A stretch of 64,000 nt of DNA, taken from the NCBI GenBank assembly GCA_946628065.1, contig CAMOWC010000002.1:93280-157279 (forward strand), in the 5' to 3' direction. A program made the translations under genes and the position numbers. The notes beneath the pieces are model-generated. The model saw only the letters and a list, made by a program, of their open reading frames with translations, was not told the DNA's origin and ran no database searches. Below, piece by piece: positions 37,797 to 46,569 of the stretch. Position 1 is the stretch's first letter. Every line of letters starts with the position of its first letter. This DNA is from an uncultured Clostridiaceae bacterium. GTDB lineage: Bacteria; Bacillota; Clostridia; TANB77; CAG-508.

Positions 37797-38909
37797 TTAA
37801 TTAAATTTTACAATTTTTTCCCATGGCATTTCTTTTTTCCCGAAGTGTCCATAATTTGTAGTCTTTGTATAGATAGGCTTTTTCAAATCTAAATATTCTA
37901 TTATTCCATTTGGAGTTAAATCAAATCTTTCTCTAATTAGCTCTACTAACTCTTCTTCTGATTTATTGCTTGTACCAAATGTGTTAACGCAAATTGAGAT
38001 AGGATCTTTCATTCCTATTGCATATGAAACTTGTATTTCGCATTTTCTTGCCAGGCCATTTGCAACAATATTTTTTGCAATGTGTCTTAGCATATATGCT
38101 GCAGATCTATCAACTTTGCTTGCATCTTTGCCTGAAAATGCACCTCCACCATGTCTTGCATAGCCACCATATGTATCTACAATTATTTTTCTTCCAGTAA
38201 GCCCTGTATCTCCTAATGGTCCTCCTATTACAAATCTTCCTGTTGGATTTATATATATTTTGGTGTTGTCATCTAGCATATCATCTGGTAATACTGTCTT
38301 TATTACCTTTTCTATAACATCTTTTTTTAGGTCATCCATTGAAATGTTTTCTAAATGCTGAGTTGAGACTAACACAGTTTCTATTCTTTTAGGTTTATCA
38401 TCTTCATATTCTACTGTAACTTGAGTTTTTCCATCTGGCCTTAAGTATGGAATCTCTCCATTTTTTCTAACTTCTGTTAGTCTTTTGGCAATCTTATGTG
38501 CTGCCCATAGCGCATATGGCATGTATTCTTCGGCTTCATCAGAAGCATAACCAAACATAATCCCTTGGTCTCCTGCGCCTCCAACGTCAACTCCCATTGC
38601 AATGTCTGGGCTTTGCTTTGTAATAAACACATTAATATTGCATGTTCTATAATCAATATCTGAGTTTTCATTATCAAATCCTATTTCTTTAATTCTTTCT
38701 CTTGCTATTTTTTCTATGTCAATCTTAGCATTTGATGTTATTTGTCCTGCAATAGTGATATTATTAGCACATGCAAATGTTTCTACTGCAACTCTTGAAT
38801 TTTCGTCTTGTTTTAAGCATTCATCCAATATGCTGTCTGAAATATAATCACACAATTTATCTGGATGTCCTTCTGTTACACTTTCTGATGTAAAATAATA
38901 GTTCTCCAT
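37797..38909 (-). CDS. metK: S-adenosylmethionine synthetase
   Basis: Makes SAM from methionine and ATP. It has [26 protein letters not shown] and the P-loop-like [19 protein letters not shown]. The 370-residue length is slightly short of the usual 380-400, but all three domains are present. No SAM riboswitch is apparent in the short upstream region. No CGG in frame. Confidence 0.97.
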   Translation of the reverse strand: MENYYFTSESVTEGHPDKLCDYISDSILDECLKQDENSRVAVETFACANNITIAGQITSNAKIDIEKIARERIKEIGFDNENSDIDYRTCNINVFITKQSPDIAMGVDVGGAGDQGIMFGYASDEAEEYMPYALWAAHKIAKRLTEVRKNGEIPYLRPDGKTQVTVEYEDDKPKRIETVLVSTQHLENISMDDLKKDVIEKVIKTVLPDDMLDDNTKIYINPTGRFVIGGPLGDTGLTGRKIIVDTYGGYARHGGGAFSGKDASKVDRSAAYMLRHIAKNIVANGLARKCEIQVSYAIGMKDPISICVNTFGTSNKSEEELVELIRERFDLTPNGIIEYLDLKKPIYTKTTNYGHFGKKEMPWEKIVKFN

Positions 38910-39059
38910 TTTATTCCTTCTTTCAACTTTTTTCGCCTAACTATATTATCATAATAATCCAATGTTTTCAAGTAATTTCGCTATATACGGCTAATATAAA
39001 AACAGCTATGTATATAGCTATTTTAAATATGGTATTTACTGATCAATATAAAACACAGA

Positions 39060-39279
39060 AAAATCCCCCGCCTTAGCCGTATTGATGATAAAAATTTTAT
39101 AGGACCTGTACTTAAACAGGTGGGTGTCTACGAAAATACTCCTGGGTTTCTTACTTCTTGAATGGTAAGCATACACGCCATATTTTCAGAATCGACTCCC
39201 TTATCCAAACTTGTAGGTTCTAAAATTTCTATTCGCTCGAACTACGCAGGGAATTTTAATATTAAATTCTCTCTTTATT
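39060..39279 (-). ncRNA. ssrS: Probable 6S RNA
   Basis: In the 490-base gap upstream of metK, the minus strand reads as a 6S-like RNA. A terminal stem of 9 pairs (39246-39254 with 39063-39071, including G-U) encloses the molecule. The 5' side continues CGTAGTTCGAGCGAA, much like the 5' arm of known 6S RNAs. Near the 3' side CACCCACCTG pairs in a short hairpin (CCTG...CAGG). A T-run follows the closing stem. 6S RNA binds sigma-A RNA polymerase in stationary phase. The call rests on layout and remembered motifs, not on a covariance search. Confidence 0.68.
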
Positions 39280-39285
39280 AAATTT

Positions 39286-39314
39286 ATATTATCATAGTAT
39301 ATAATATTTTGCAA
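39286..39314 (-). promoter_or_regulatory. Promoter of the 6S-like RNA
   Basis: TTGCAA (39309-39314) and TAATAT (39286-39291) on the minus strand with a 17-base spacer. They place the start near 39279. Confidence 0.7.
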
Positions 39315-39399
39315 GCAGTTTTTTTGTTCTATTTTTTGAAATTTTTTATAAAAATTTGCTTTTTCTAATACTTCCTATTCTTTCCTCAACTAGATAATA

Positions 39400-40297
39400 T
39401 TATTCTATATTTGACAAGTCAAATGCTGGTACAAATGCTTCTTCATTTTCTCCAATATCTTGCAAATAGCCATTCCTAATATTTAATTCATACAAATGGT
39501 TCTCTATTTTTTCATACTCTCTTTTAGTTATTTTTCTGTTTAAATCTGTTTGAAATGCTCTTGCAGTAGGAAAGTACTGCGCCATTATGCTTATACCTGC
39601 TTTCCCATCTAGGTTTTCTTTAAACCAATCCAAAAATTTAATACTATTTTTTACGTGATTAGGTAACACCAAATGTCTTACTATTACACCTTTTTGCAGT
39701 ATTCCTTCTTTAAATTCTAAATTTCCAACTTGTTTTACCATCTCTAGTATGCTTTCTTTTGCATATGCAGAATAATTTTTAGTATTGGAATATTTTTCAC
39801 CAAGTTCATCTTCCATATATTTAAAATCTGGTAAATATATATCTATATAGCCATCCAACATTTGTATGGTTTCTTTTCTCTCATACCCGCTTGTATTGTA
39901 CACTATTGGTATTTCAAGTCCATTGGTTTTTGCAATCTTTATTGCTTCAATTATTTGTGGGATGTAAATTGTAGGCGAAACCAAATTTATGTTATGCACT
40001 CTCCTTGCCTGTTGCTTGATAAAAATGTCTGCAAGTTTTTCTATTGAAATTTCTTTTCCATAGCCTTCATGGCTTATTTTATAGTTTTGGCAAAATATGC
40101 AATTCAAATTGCAATTAGAAAAGAATACTGTCCCAGAACCCCTTGTTCCACTTATACAAGGCTCTTCAAATTTGTGTATTGAGGCTAATGCAAGCTTTGG
40201 CATAGCTCCTGCCCTGCATCTTCCGAAGTCGCCCTGCTTTTCTATTTACTTTACACCTATGAGGGCATATTTCACATGATACTAATAAATCCTCCAT
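39400..40297 (-). CDS. PflA-like radical SAM activase, one CGG +1 shift
   Basis: A radical SAM protein of the pyruvate-formate-lyase-activating-enzyme-like group. The cluster motif is CNLNCIFC in SNCNLNCIFCQNY. The N-terminal cysteine region is in another frame: CEICPHRCKVNRKAGRL, then CGG at 40223-40225, then Gly-RCRAGAMPKLALA. Relatives have G-x-L-G-x-C-x-A here, so the CGGA residue is a conserved glycine. The product is 298 residues with the ATG at 40297; the GAGAGG site is 14 bases upstream, so the start is the least certain part. A CGA codon in this same segment is read normally as Arg. Confidence 0.87.
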
Positions 40298-40319
40298 ATG
40301 TAATGCGTTTTCCTCTCTT

Positions 40320-41275
40320 TTAAGAATTCTCCATTCTTCTTCTGTTAATTATACCTCCAAGAAATATAAAAATAATACTTACTAATATTATTACTGACAT
40401 CGAAATATACCCTAACCTATTTCCTTTTTCTAGGTTAATTGCAAAGTCAACAATGTATCTTTGCGGAAAAAGATATGATATTTTTTCAGCCAGGCCGCCC
40501 TTTTGCAATTTCTATAAAACTGCCTGATAGTAAAGATGTCATCATTACTGTCATGGTTGCAAATAAGCCACCATTTTGTTCATGCCTGCTAAATGATGCA
40601 ACAAAGAAATTATAACTTGCTCCTAATAAGCATAATACAAATATCATAAATGTAAGCTCTGGAAACTTAATAGTTTCTCCTAATTTCAAAGTAGAGCTTG
40701 AAATTAAAGTTATGCTCCATGCTGGAATAAAAAGTACTAAAAAGACTGAAAGAGGGTAACTTAAAATGTACTTAATATATCCTGCCTTTGATACTACTAT
40801 TCTTCTTGCAATTCCACCTTTATCTTGGTAGTAAAACTTATAGAGTATGGAGCCTAAAAGTAATAATAACATACTTAAAAAACCTACTAAATTACCTATT
40901 ACTCCTCTGTTTTGTTTTTCTGCAAATGCTTGCTCTATTGTTTTCCCATTGTTTAATAGTTCATCTAGTGATTTTTCAAATTTTGCACCTTTCACGCTTT
41001 TTATTTCATATTTATCGTTTTTGTATTCAATAATTGCATCATATTTTCCTTCTACAAGTTCTGAGAGTTTTGGTTCCTCTTCTAGTTTCGTGCATGTTAA
41101 ATATTTAGAACTTGGCACTTTTTCTCCAATTATTCCGTAGTCTTATATTAAGTTCTATATTATTTGTATAGATAATAGATCCAACTACAACTATAGCTGG
41201 AACAAATAGAACTAAAAGAAGAAATATTTTATTATTTACTGTTCTATATATAATCATTTTTAATAGAGCAAACAT
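40320..41275 (-). CDS. ABC-2 type permease, two CGG +1 shifts
   Basis: A membrane subunit of an ABC exporter. The ATG at 41275 has AAGGAGG upstream. The N-terminal membrane segment leads to NIELNIRL, then CGG (41135-41137). The +1 frame gives Gly-IIGEKVPSSKYLT and the extracytoplasmic domain, then four or five membrane segments to GSFIEIAKG. A second CGG (40495-40497) is followed in the +1 frame by Gly-LAEKISYLFPQRYIVDFA and the last segment. With both steps it is a normal 317-residue ABC-2 permease; without them it is three fragments. It is co-transcribed with the next permease and the ATPase. Confidence 0.88.
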
Positions 41276-41285
41276 TTCTTCCTCC

Positions 41286-42029
41286 TTAAATATAATCTTC
41301 TATATGGTAATTTTTATGAATTATTAATAGGAAAGCAATTGAAAATGCAAGTATTATTCCTACTATCCATCCATAGCCCAAAAGCGAATTATCATATATA
41401 ATTTCAAATATTTTATTAAGTGTCATTTTTACAGGTGTGGCATTTGCCACATTTCCTGCGAATCTGCCTAGTGTTTCCACTGGGAAAAACAAGCCTGATA
41501 CAACAGCAAAGCAATTTACAGTAATTCCGACTATTTTATTTGTTAAATCTTCGCTTTTTATAAGAGAACATATCGCTCCTCCTAGTGTGGTCATAAATAA
41601 CATCAATGAAAACAAAAGTCCCATTACCCATATAGTGTTTTCTTTTCCAAAGTTTACAATTCCCGTCAGTCCTAAAAACAATGTATGTATTAAAAAAGAT
41701 ACCGTAAGCACCGTTATTGTAGTAATTATCTTTGACATATATATTTGAATTCTTGAAACAGGTGCATATGCAATTCTCAAATTTCCCTTTTTATTTCTTT
41801 CTTCCATAAAAACTGTAGGAGTGATTGTAGCAGATTGAAGTACCAAATAAAATATCATTGTTATTCCGTAAAAGTCATATGATGTTACAATATCACTTTG
41901 GTACATATCCGAAAATAAAAATCCAAATAAAAGCACAAGAGCAGTTGGATATACCAGGCAAAACATCATTATTGATGGATTCGATAAAATATTTCTAAAG
42001 TCTTGCTTCATAAGAATAAAGAAATTCAT
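41286..42029 (-). CDS. ABC-2 type permease
   Basis: The second membrane subunit of the same exporter, 247 residues with about six membrane segments. It has an N-terminal MKQDFRNILSNPSIMMFCL and the central FMEERNKKGNLRIAYAPVSR, where ABC-2 permeases contact the ATPase. It lies 10 bases from the other permease and 13 from the ATPase. No CGG. The cargo is unknown. Confidence 0.9.
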   Translation of the reverse strand: MNFFILMKQDFRNILSNPSIMMFCLVYPTALVLLFGFLFSDMYQSDIVTSYDFYGITMIFYLVLQSATITPTVFMEERNKKGNLRIAYAPVSRIQIYMSKIITTITVLTVSFLIHTLFLGLTGIVNFGKENTIWVMGLLFSLMLFMTTLGGAICSLIKSEDLTNKIVGITVNCFAVVSGLFFPVETLGRFAGNVANATPVKMTLNKIFEIIYDNSLLGYGWIVGIILAFSIAFLLIIHKNYHIEDYI

Positions 42030-42042
42030 GTATTGTTCCCTC

Positions 42043-42784
42043 CTAGTCTCTTAGGTTCTTTCCTGTTATATCTAAAAATAAGCTTTCCAAATTTTCTTCA
42101 CTATATTTATCTAATAATTCTCCTATTGTGCCCTCTTCTATTTTCTTACCATTGTCTACAATTATTACTCTGTCTGCTATTTGTTCAATTTCTTCCATGT
42201 AATGAGTAGTATAAATTATAGTCGTTCCTTCATTTTTCAGTCTTTTTAAGTCTTCTAATATGTGGTTTCTGGATTGTGGGTCGATTCCAACAGTTGGCTC
42301 GTCTAATATTAGTATTTCAGGTTTATGAGCTATACTGCAGGCAATATTTAGTCTTCTTTTCATTCCGCCTGAATATGTTTTAGGCTTGTCATCTTTTCTG
42401 CTAGTGAGTCCGTGCAAATTTTAAAGCATAATCAGTTACTTTTTCGAGTTCTTCTCCTTTAAAGCCATAAAGAGATGCAAAAAAAGCAATGTTTTTATAT
42501 GCTGATATATCTTCGAATATGGCTATATCTTGCGGTACGATACCGAGTTTTGATTTTATTTTCTTAATGTTCTTTTCTGTAAGTGGCTCACCAAAATATA
42601 GTATTTCTCCTGCATCTTTCTTTAATATTGTAGACAAAATATTTATTGTAGTGCTTTTTCCTGCGCCATTAGGGCCCAGTATTCCAAGTATCTCTCCTTC
42701 ATAAAGTTCAAAATCTAGACCTTTTAATGCTTGATTGTTCTTATAACTTTTTTGCAAATTTTTAACTTCAATAACTTTTTTCAA
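42043..42784 (-). CDS. ABC transporter ATPase, one CGG +1 shift
   Basis: The nucleotide-binding subunit of the exporter. The N-terminal part has Walker A GPNGAGKST and the Q-loop GIVPQDIAIF, ending ALKFA before CGG at 42410-42412 and an early stop. The +1 frame gives Gly-LTSRKDDKPKTYSGGMKRRL with the signature motif, then Walker B ILILDEPTVGID and the His switch TTHYMEE. Homologues have VGLTDR at the junction, so the CGGA residue is again a conserved glycine. The full protein is 246 residues. Confidence 0.92.
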
Positions 42785-42918
42785 ATTAATCTCCCCTAAC
42801 CTCTGTTAGTATATCATATTTAATTTAATTTTAGTAGTATTTGGCTATAGTTTTAGCTCATCTTTACGAATATTTTAATACATGCTAAATACAATATAGT
42901 ATTAGGAGGTAACCGTTT

Positions 42919-43377
42919 ATGTCTAAATTTAAAGCTTATGCTGTTTCCATATTGGTTCCTGTTGCTATTGGCGGAATCATAGGTTTTCTTATATCAGGTT
43001 CTATGAATTATAATGAACTTGAAAAGCCGTTTCTTGCTCCACCAGGTATCTTGTTTCCAATAGTTTGGACCACACTTTATGTATTAATGGGAATTTCATA
43101 TGGAATACTTAAAGTAAACTTAAAAGTTGATTCTGAAATTAGTTCAACATATTATGGTCAATTAGCTATCAATGCATTATGGCCTATATTATTTTTTGTT
43201 TTCAAATGGAGGCTTTTTGCTTTTGTATGGATTGTTATATTGGATTTTGCAGTAATAAGGATGATTTTAAAGTTTTACTCAAAAAATAAAACTGCTGGTT
43301 TGTTGCAAATTCCATATGCTTTGTGGACAATTTTTGCAACTTATCTAAACTTGTCTATTTATTTATTAAATAGATAA
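42919..43377 (+). CDS. tspO: TspO/MBR family protein
   Basis: A 152-residue tryptophan-containing membrane protein with five segments. The family features PFLAPPGILFPIVWTTLYVLMGIS and NALWPILFF are present. TspO proteins bind tetrapyrroles and are linked to stress signalling. AGGAGG precedes the plus-strand ATG. It is convergent with sigK. Confidence 0.92.
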   Translation: MSKFKAYAVSILVPVAIGGIIGFLISGSMNYNELEKPFLAPPGILFPIVWTTLYVLMGISYGILKVNLKVDSEISSTYYGQLAINALWPILFFVFKWRLFAFVWIVILDFAVIRMILKFYSKNKTAGLLQIPYALWTIFATYLNLSIYLLNR

Positions 43378-43381
43378 AAAA

Positions 43382-43441
43382 AGACACCGGCACAAAGATA
43401 ATGTCTAAATGCATCTGTACATTTTCTAAGTGCCGGTGTCT
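43382..43441. terminator. Inverted repeat between tspO and sigK
   Basis: A 12-bp perfect inverted repeat, AGACACCGGCAC and its complement (43382-43393 and 43430-43441), around 36 bases. Placed between convergent genes, it may act as a bidirectional terminator or be another palindromic repeat. Confidence 0.55.
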
Positions 43442-43451
43442 GGCTTTATGT

Positions 43452-44150
43452 CTATTCTTTGATTTCTTTTGCAAGTTTTCCAATAGCTTTTGTTTCTATT
43501 CTTGAAACATATGAACGGCTAATACCCATCATATCAGCAATTTCATTTTGCGTTTTAGGTTTGCTTCCATCTAATCCAAAGCGTAGCTCTAATATGCTTT
43601 TTTCTCTTGGTTTTAGTAATTCTTTCATTTTCTTATAGAGCTTCTTTATCTTCATTTTTATATCAATTTCATCTTCAATATTTTTTTCATCATTTTCCAA
43701 TATGTCTATAAGAGTAATTTCATTGTCATCTTTGTCTTTTCCAATTGGTTCATTTAAATAAACCTCAGCTCCGAGTTTTTTTGTACTTCTTAGGTACATT
43801 AAAATTTCATTGTCAATGCATCTAGAAACATATGTAGCAAGTCTTACTCCTTTATCTGCATCAAAGCTATTTATCCCTTTTATTAATCCTATTGTTCCTA
43901 TAGAAATTAAGTCATCTCCATCAACACGACCGCCATTATATTTTTTGCAAACATGCGCAACTAATCTTAAATTTCTTTCAATTAAAATATTTCTTGCTTC
44001 TTCGTCTCCTTCTTTGTATTTTTCTAAATAGTATTTTTCTTCATCTGATTTTAATGCCTCAGGAAACAAATTACTACTTTGAATATACGCAACAAGGAAA
44101 ATCGCTGAATTTAAAAAAGCAAGAAATCCAGAAATAGAAAGAGTAAACAT
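43452..44150 (-). CDS. sigK: RNA polymerase sporulation sigma factor SigK
   Basis: The late mother-cell sigma factor. I start at the ATG at 44150, preceded by GGAGGTG. It encodes a 232-residue protein whose hydrophobic pro-sequence (MFTLSISGFLAFLNSAIFLVAYI) resembles that of Bacillus pro-SigK. Sigma-2 (LISIGTIGLIKGINSFD) and sigma-4 (RSYVSRIETKAIGKLAKE) regions follow. The gene is continuous, not split by a skin-type element. The earlier in-frame ATG at 44210 has no ribosome binding site. Confidence 0.93.
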   Translation of the reverse strand: MFTLSISGFLAFLNSAIFLVAYIQSSNLFPEALKSDEEKYYLEKYKEGDEEARNILIERNLRLVAHVCKKYNGGRVDGDDLISIGTIGLIKGINSFDADKGVRLATYVSRCIDNEILMYLRSTKKLGAEVYLNEPIGKDKDDNEITLIDILENDEKNIEDEIDIKMKIKKLYKKMKELLKPREKSILELRFGLDGSKPKTQNEIADMMGISRSYVSRIETKAIGKLAKEIKE

Positions 44151-44216
44151 AAATGCACCTCCATTTTCTATACATACTAAATATATGTAATAGATAAAAT
44201 GAAAGTGCATGGTCTT

Positions 44217-44783
44217 CTATTTTTTTACTGGCGATATATATGAAATAATTTTTCCTACTCTGCCAATTATTTTTTCCGATTTGTTTACAGCAATTGTTTT
44301 TCCAATTGCTTTTCCTCCAACTGTAATTGAAGCAACAAGAGCTCCCATAAATAAGGAAACAATTGTAACTGGCCAATTAAAAGATGATGCAATCTGCATA
44401 GAAACTAATGCTGAAATCGATCCTGAAATTATTCCGCAAACATCTCCTACGACATCATTGCAAACGCTTGATACCTTATCTGCATATTTTACAAGTCTAA
44501 TTGACTCTGCAGCACCTTTTACTTTTTTTGTTGCTTGTGCATGGAATACTACTTCATCAGCTGAAGCTACTGACATTCCTATCATGTCAAAGCATATTCC
44601 TATAGTTACTATTAAAATTAATATAAATATTGCAAATCCAAGATTTAAATTTTGTATTGTTGTATCTGCTATAGCTCCAATCACTAATGCCATTAAAAAT
44701 GTAGTTATACATATTGTCAAAATCCAACCATTGTTCTTTTTTTTCTTTTCTTCTTTTGGTTTCTTTTTAACTTCCTCTATCAA
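44217..44783 (-). CDS. OapA-like membrane protein next to a large ncRNA
   Basis: A 188-residue membrane protein. A very basic N-terminus (KKKPKEEKKKKNNG) precedes two membrane segments. A cytoplasmic stretch (FHAQATKKVKGAAESIRLVKYADKVSS) follows, then two more hydrophobic segments and a basic tail, GRVGKIISYIS. Its position, immediately downstream of a 550-base structured RNA on the same strand, and its four-segment plus basic layout fit OapA, the membrane anchor of OLE RNA. It has sometimes been annotated as CorB/DUF21-like. The likely start is a TTG at 44783 with AAGGAAG upstream. Confidence 0.75.
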   Translation of the reverse strand: MIEEVKKKPKEEKKKKNNGWILTICITTFLMALVIGAIADTTIQNLNLGFAIFILILIVTIGICFDMIGMSVASADEVVFHAQATKKVKGAAESIRLVKYADKVSSVCNDVVGDVCGIISGSISALVSMQIASSFNWPVTIVSLFMGALVASITVGGKAIGKTIAVNKSEKIIGRVGKIISYISPVKK

Positions 44784-44789
44784 TTGTTC

Positions 44790-45345
44790 TCTTCCTTTAC
44801 AAAAAATAAGTTACGATAGCACATTAGGTAAATTTTGCGGCTTAGGTCAAGCAAGATTTCCTAGCAAATTACCATCTGTTTCCAGGATGGCAGTTTCCTT
44901 TTAAAACCTGCTACTTTGAATCGCTCGCAGCAACTCAAAGTTGCCTGATTACCACTTAGTCCACACCTCAATCCCTAATATACCCGAGTAATCTCGACAG
45001 TCTAGAGGATTTCCCAAACGAAGTTAAAATTTATTCTTTATCCGCTTTTGCAAGAATAATTTCAAATTGTTATTATCCGCTATTCTCACTCACGGCAAGC
45101 TACACTATTAATATTTTAAATATACTAATAGGTTTTCATTCTATGTGTTGCCACAATAGAATGCCTATGCGAGCCAAGGCACTACGTTTGCATGCCATTG
45201 CAAGTGCACCCCAGTTCTCATTCATATGGCACCCCAATCTGGGCGAAAGAAGCGTACATATGAAAGTTTCAACGATATGCTCTTTAATGGATTTTTAGCC
45301 CCATCTTTGGAATAAATACTCCGACTAGAATACTGCACCGTAACA
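44790..45345 (-). ncRNA. Large structured RNA, probable OLE RNA
   Basis: A 697-base gap without a protein gene. On the minus strand it contains a chain of strong hairpins with GNRA loops: CATTCTAT-TGTG-GCAA-CAC-ATAGAATG, CTG-GAAA-CAG within a CCAT/ATGG stem, CGAG-ATTA-CTCG, and a GCAACTTTGA/TCAAAGTAGC pair. A good promoter lies at its 5' side and an OapA-like gene directly downstream. Length, strand, neighbour and GNRA richness fit OLE RNA, a ribonucleoprotein RNA of anaerobic Bacillota linked to membrane and stress adaptation. ROOL-type RNA is the alternative. No covariance search was possible. Confidence 0.68.
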
Positions 45346-45351
45346 AAATAT

Positions 45352-45380
45352 ATTTTAACATATTTGTTTTAAAAATTCAA
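45352..45380 (-). promoter_or_regulatory. Promoter of the large RNA
   Basis: On the minus strand TTGAAT (45375-45380) and TAAAAT (45352-45357) with 17 bases between, placing the RNA start near 45345. Confidence 0.65.
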
Positions 45381-45480
45381 ATTAATCACGAATTTAAGTA
45401 AATATATGCTAACTTATTTGCTATTCTTCTATTAGTAGCATTTAGTGCATAAAATAAATTAAAAAGATTAGGAGATTTTT

Positions 45481-46266
45481 ATGTGCTATTTATTACAAGT
45501 TTTAAAAGGCATTCTTATTGGCGCTGGTGCAATTTTACCGGGTATTAGTAGTGGCGTAATTTGCATGATATTTGGAATTTATGAAAAACTCATCAATAGT
45601 ATTTTAAATTTCTTTTCTGATGTTAAATCAAATTTAAAATTTCTTTTTCCTATTGGAATAGGCATTTTTGTTGGAATTTTAATTTTCGGGAATTTCTTAA
45701 AAGTCCTATTTATGCACTATAAAGTACCCGCTTCTTTTTGTTTTGCAGGGTTTATTTTAGGTGGTATTCCTAGCCTGCTTAAAAAGTCAGAAGTTGGAAA
45801 AATTAATTTTTCTCATATACTAGCTTTTTTACTAGCTTTTTTATTAAGTGTATCTATCGTGTATATTGAGCAGTCCTCAAATTTTTCAGTATATTCTAAT
45901 ACCCCTCTTGTCGTAGCTGGATTTTGTATGTCTTGTGGAGTAGTAATTCCAGGAGTTAGTAGCACTGTTATTTTAATGCTTTTAGGTAAATACGAAACAT
46001 ATTTATCAGCTGTATCTTCGTTAAATTTTAGTGTTCTATTTCCTATTGGTATTGGATTGTGTGCTGGTTCTTTATTCTTTTTGTTAGCTATTAAATATAT
46101 GCTTTGTCATTTTAAGCCTATAACATATTTTACAATAATTGGCTTTATATTAGGTTCTGTTTTCGTTCTTATACCTCCTATACCAAATGTTACTTCGTTT
46201 TTTACTGGCGTTTTGGCTTTTACTTTAGGTTTTTTTGCTACAATAAAGCTCAGTGTTTTGCACTGA
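45481..46266 (+). CDS. DUF368 membrane protein (PopT-like)
   Basis: A 261-residue membrane protein with an internal repeat. Each half has a PG-[VI]-S-S motif: LPGISSGVICMIFGIYEKL and IPGVSSTVILMLLGKYETYL. This matches DUF368, members of which (PopT) recycle undecaprenyl phosphate across the membrane. That role would serve the cell-envelope locus in this window. It is on the plus strand, ending inside a terminator that it shares with the convergent RNHCP gene. Confidence 0.85.
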   Translation: MCYLLQVLKGILIGAGAILPGISSGVICMIFGIYEKLINSILNFFSDVKSNLKFLFPIGIGIFVGILIFGNFLKVLFMHYKVPASFCFAGFILGGIPSLLKKSEVGKINFSHILAFLLAFLLSVSIVYIEQSSNFSVYSNTPLVVAGFCMSCGVVIPGVSSTVILMLLGKYETYLSAVSSLNFSVLFPIGIGLCAGSLFFLLAIKYMLCHFKPITYFTIIGFILGSVFVLIPPIPNVTSFFTGVLAFTLGFFATIKLSVLH

Positions 46267-46274
46267 GCTTTATT
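46242..46274. terminator. Bidirectional terminator overlapping two gene ends
   Basis: A 14-bp perfect stem (46242-46255 with 46261-46274) and 5-base loop. The stem codes the C-terminus of both convergent proteins, a compact overlap. Confidence 0.8.
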
Positions 46275-46555
46275 ATTTCTTCCATGTTATCATCTTTAGC
46301 AGCTTTATTTTTGCGAATCATTCCACATTTTTTGCATTTAAAGATAATCACATATCCTTTTTTACTGTCTACTTCCATTCCAATTGGCTCTAATATACCA
46401 TGGCAATTTTCACTCCTGTCTCCAGGGTTAACATCAACATGTTTTGAATGAAGGCAACTAGGGCAATGGTTTCTGCATGAGTACCCAAGTTTTGGAACTT
46501 TTTTTCCACAATTTTCGCAAATAAATTCTTCATCAATTTCAGTAAATCTTCTCAT
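46250..46555 (-). CDS. RNHCP-domain zinc-binding protein
   Basis: A 101-residue protein with CENCGKKVP, then SCRNHCPSCLHSKHVDVNPGDR (the RNHCP motif that names the family), and CKKCGMIRKNK. The paired cysteines suggest one or two zinc sites. The role is unknown; nucleic-acid binding is a reasonable guess. Its end overlaps the DUF368 gene. Confidence 0.88.
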   Translation of the reverse strand: MRRFTEIDEEFICENCGKKVPKLGYSCRNHCPSCLHSKHVDVNPGDRSENCHGILEPIGMEVDSKKGYVIIFKCKKCGMIRKNKAAKDDNMEEIIKLSAKH

Positions 46556-46569
46556 TTTATTTCCTCATT

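Noticed and set aside
38910..39059. SAM riboswitch upstream of metK
   Set aside because: The stretch before metK is short and AT-rich with no recognisable SAM-I core; the structured part further upstream fits 6S RNA on its own promoter.
44209..44904. 231-residue plus-strand reading frame
   Set aside because: It is antisense to the OapA-like gene and runs into the structured RNA; no ribosome binding site.
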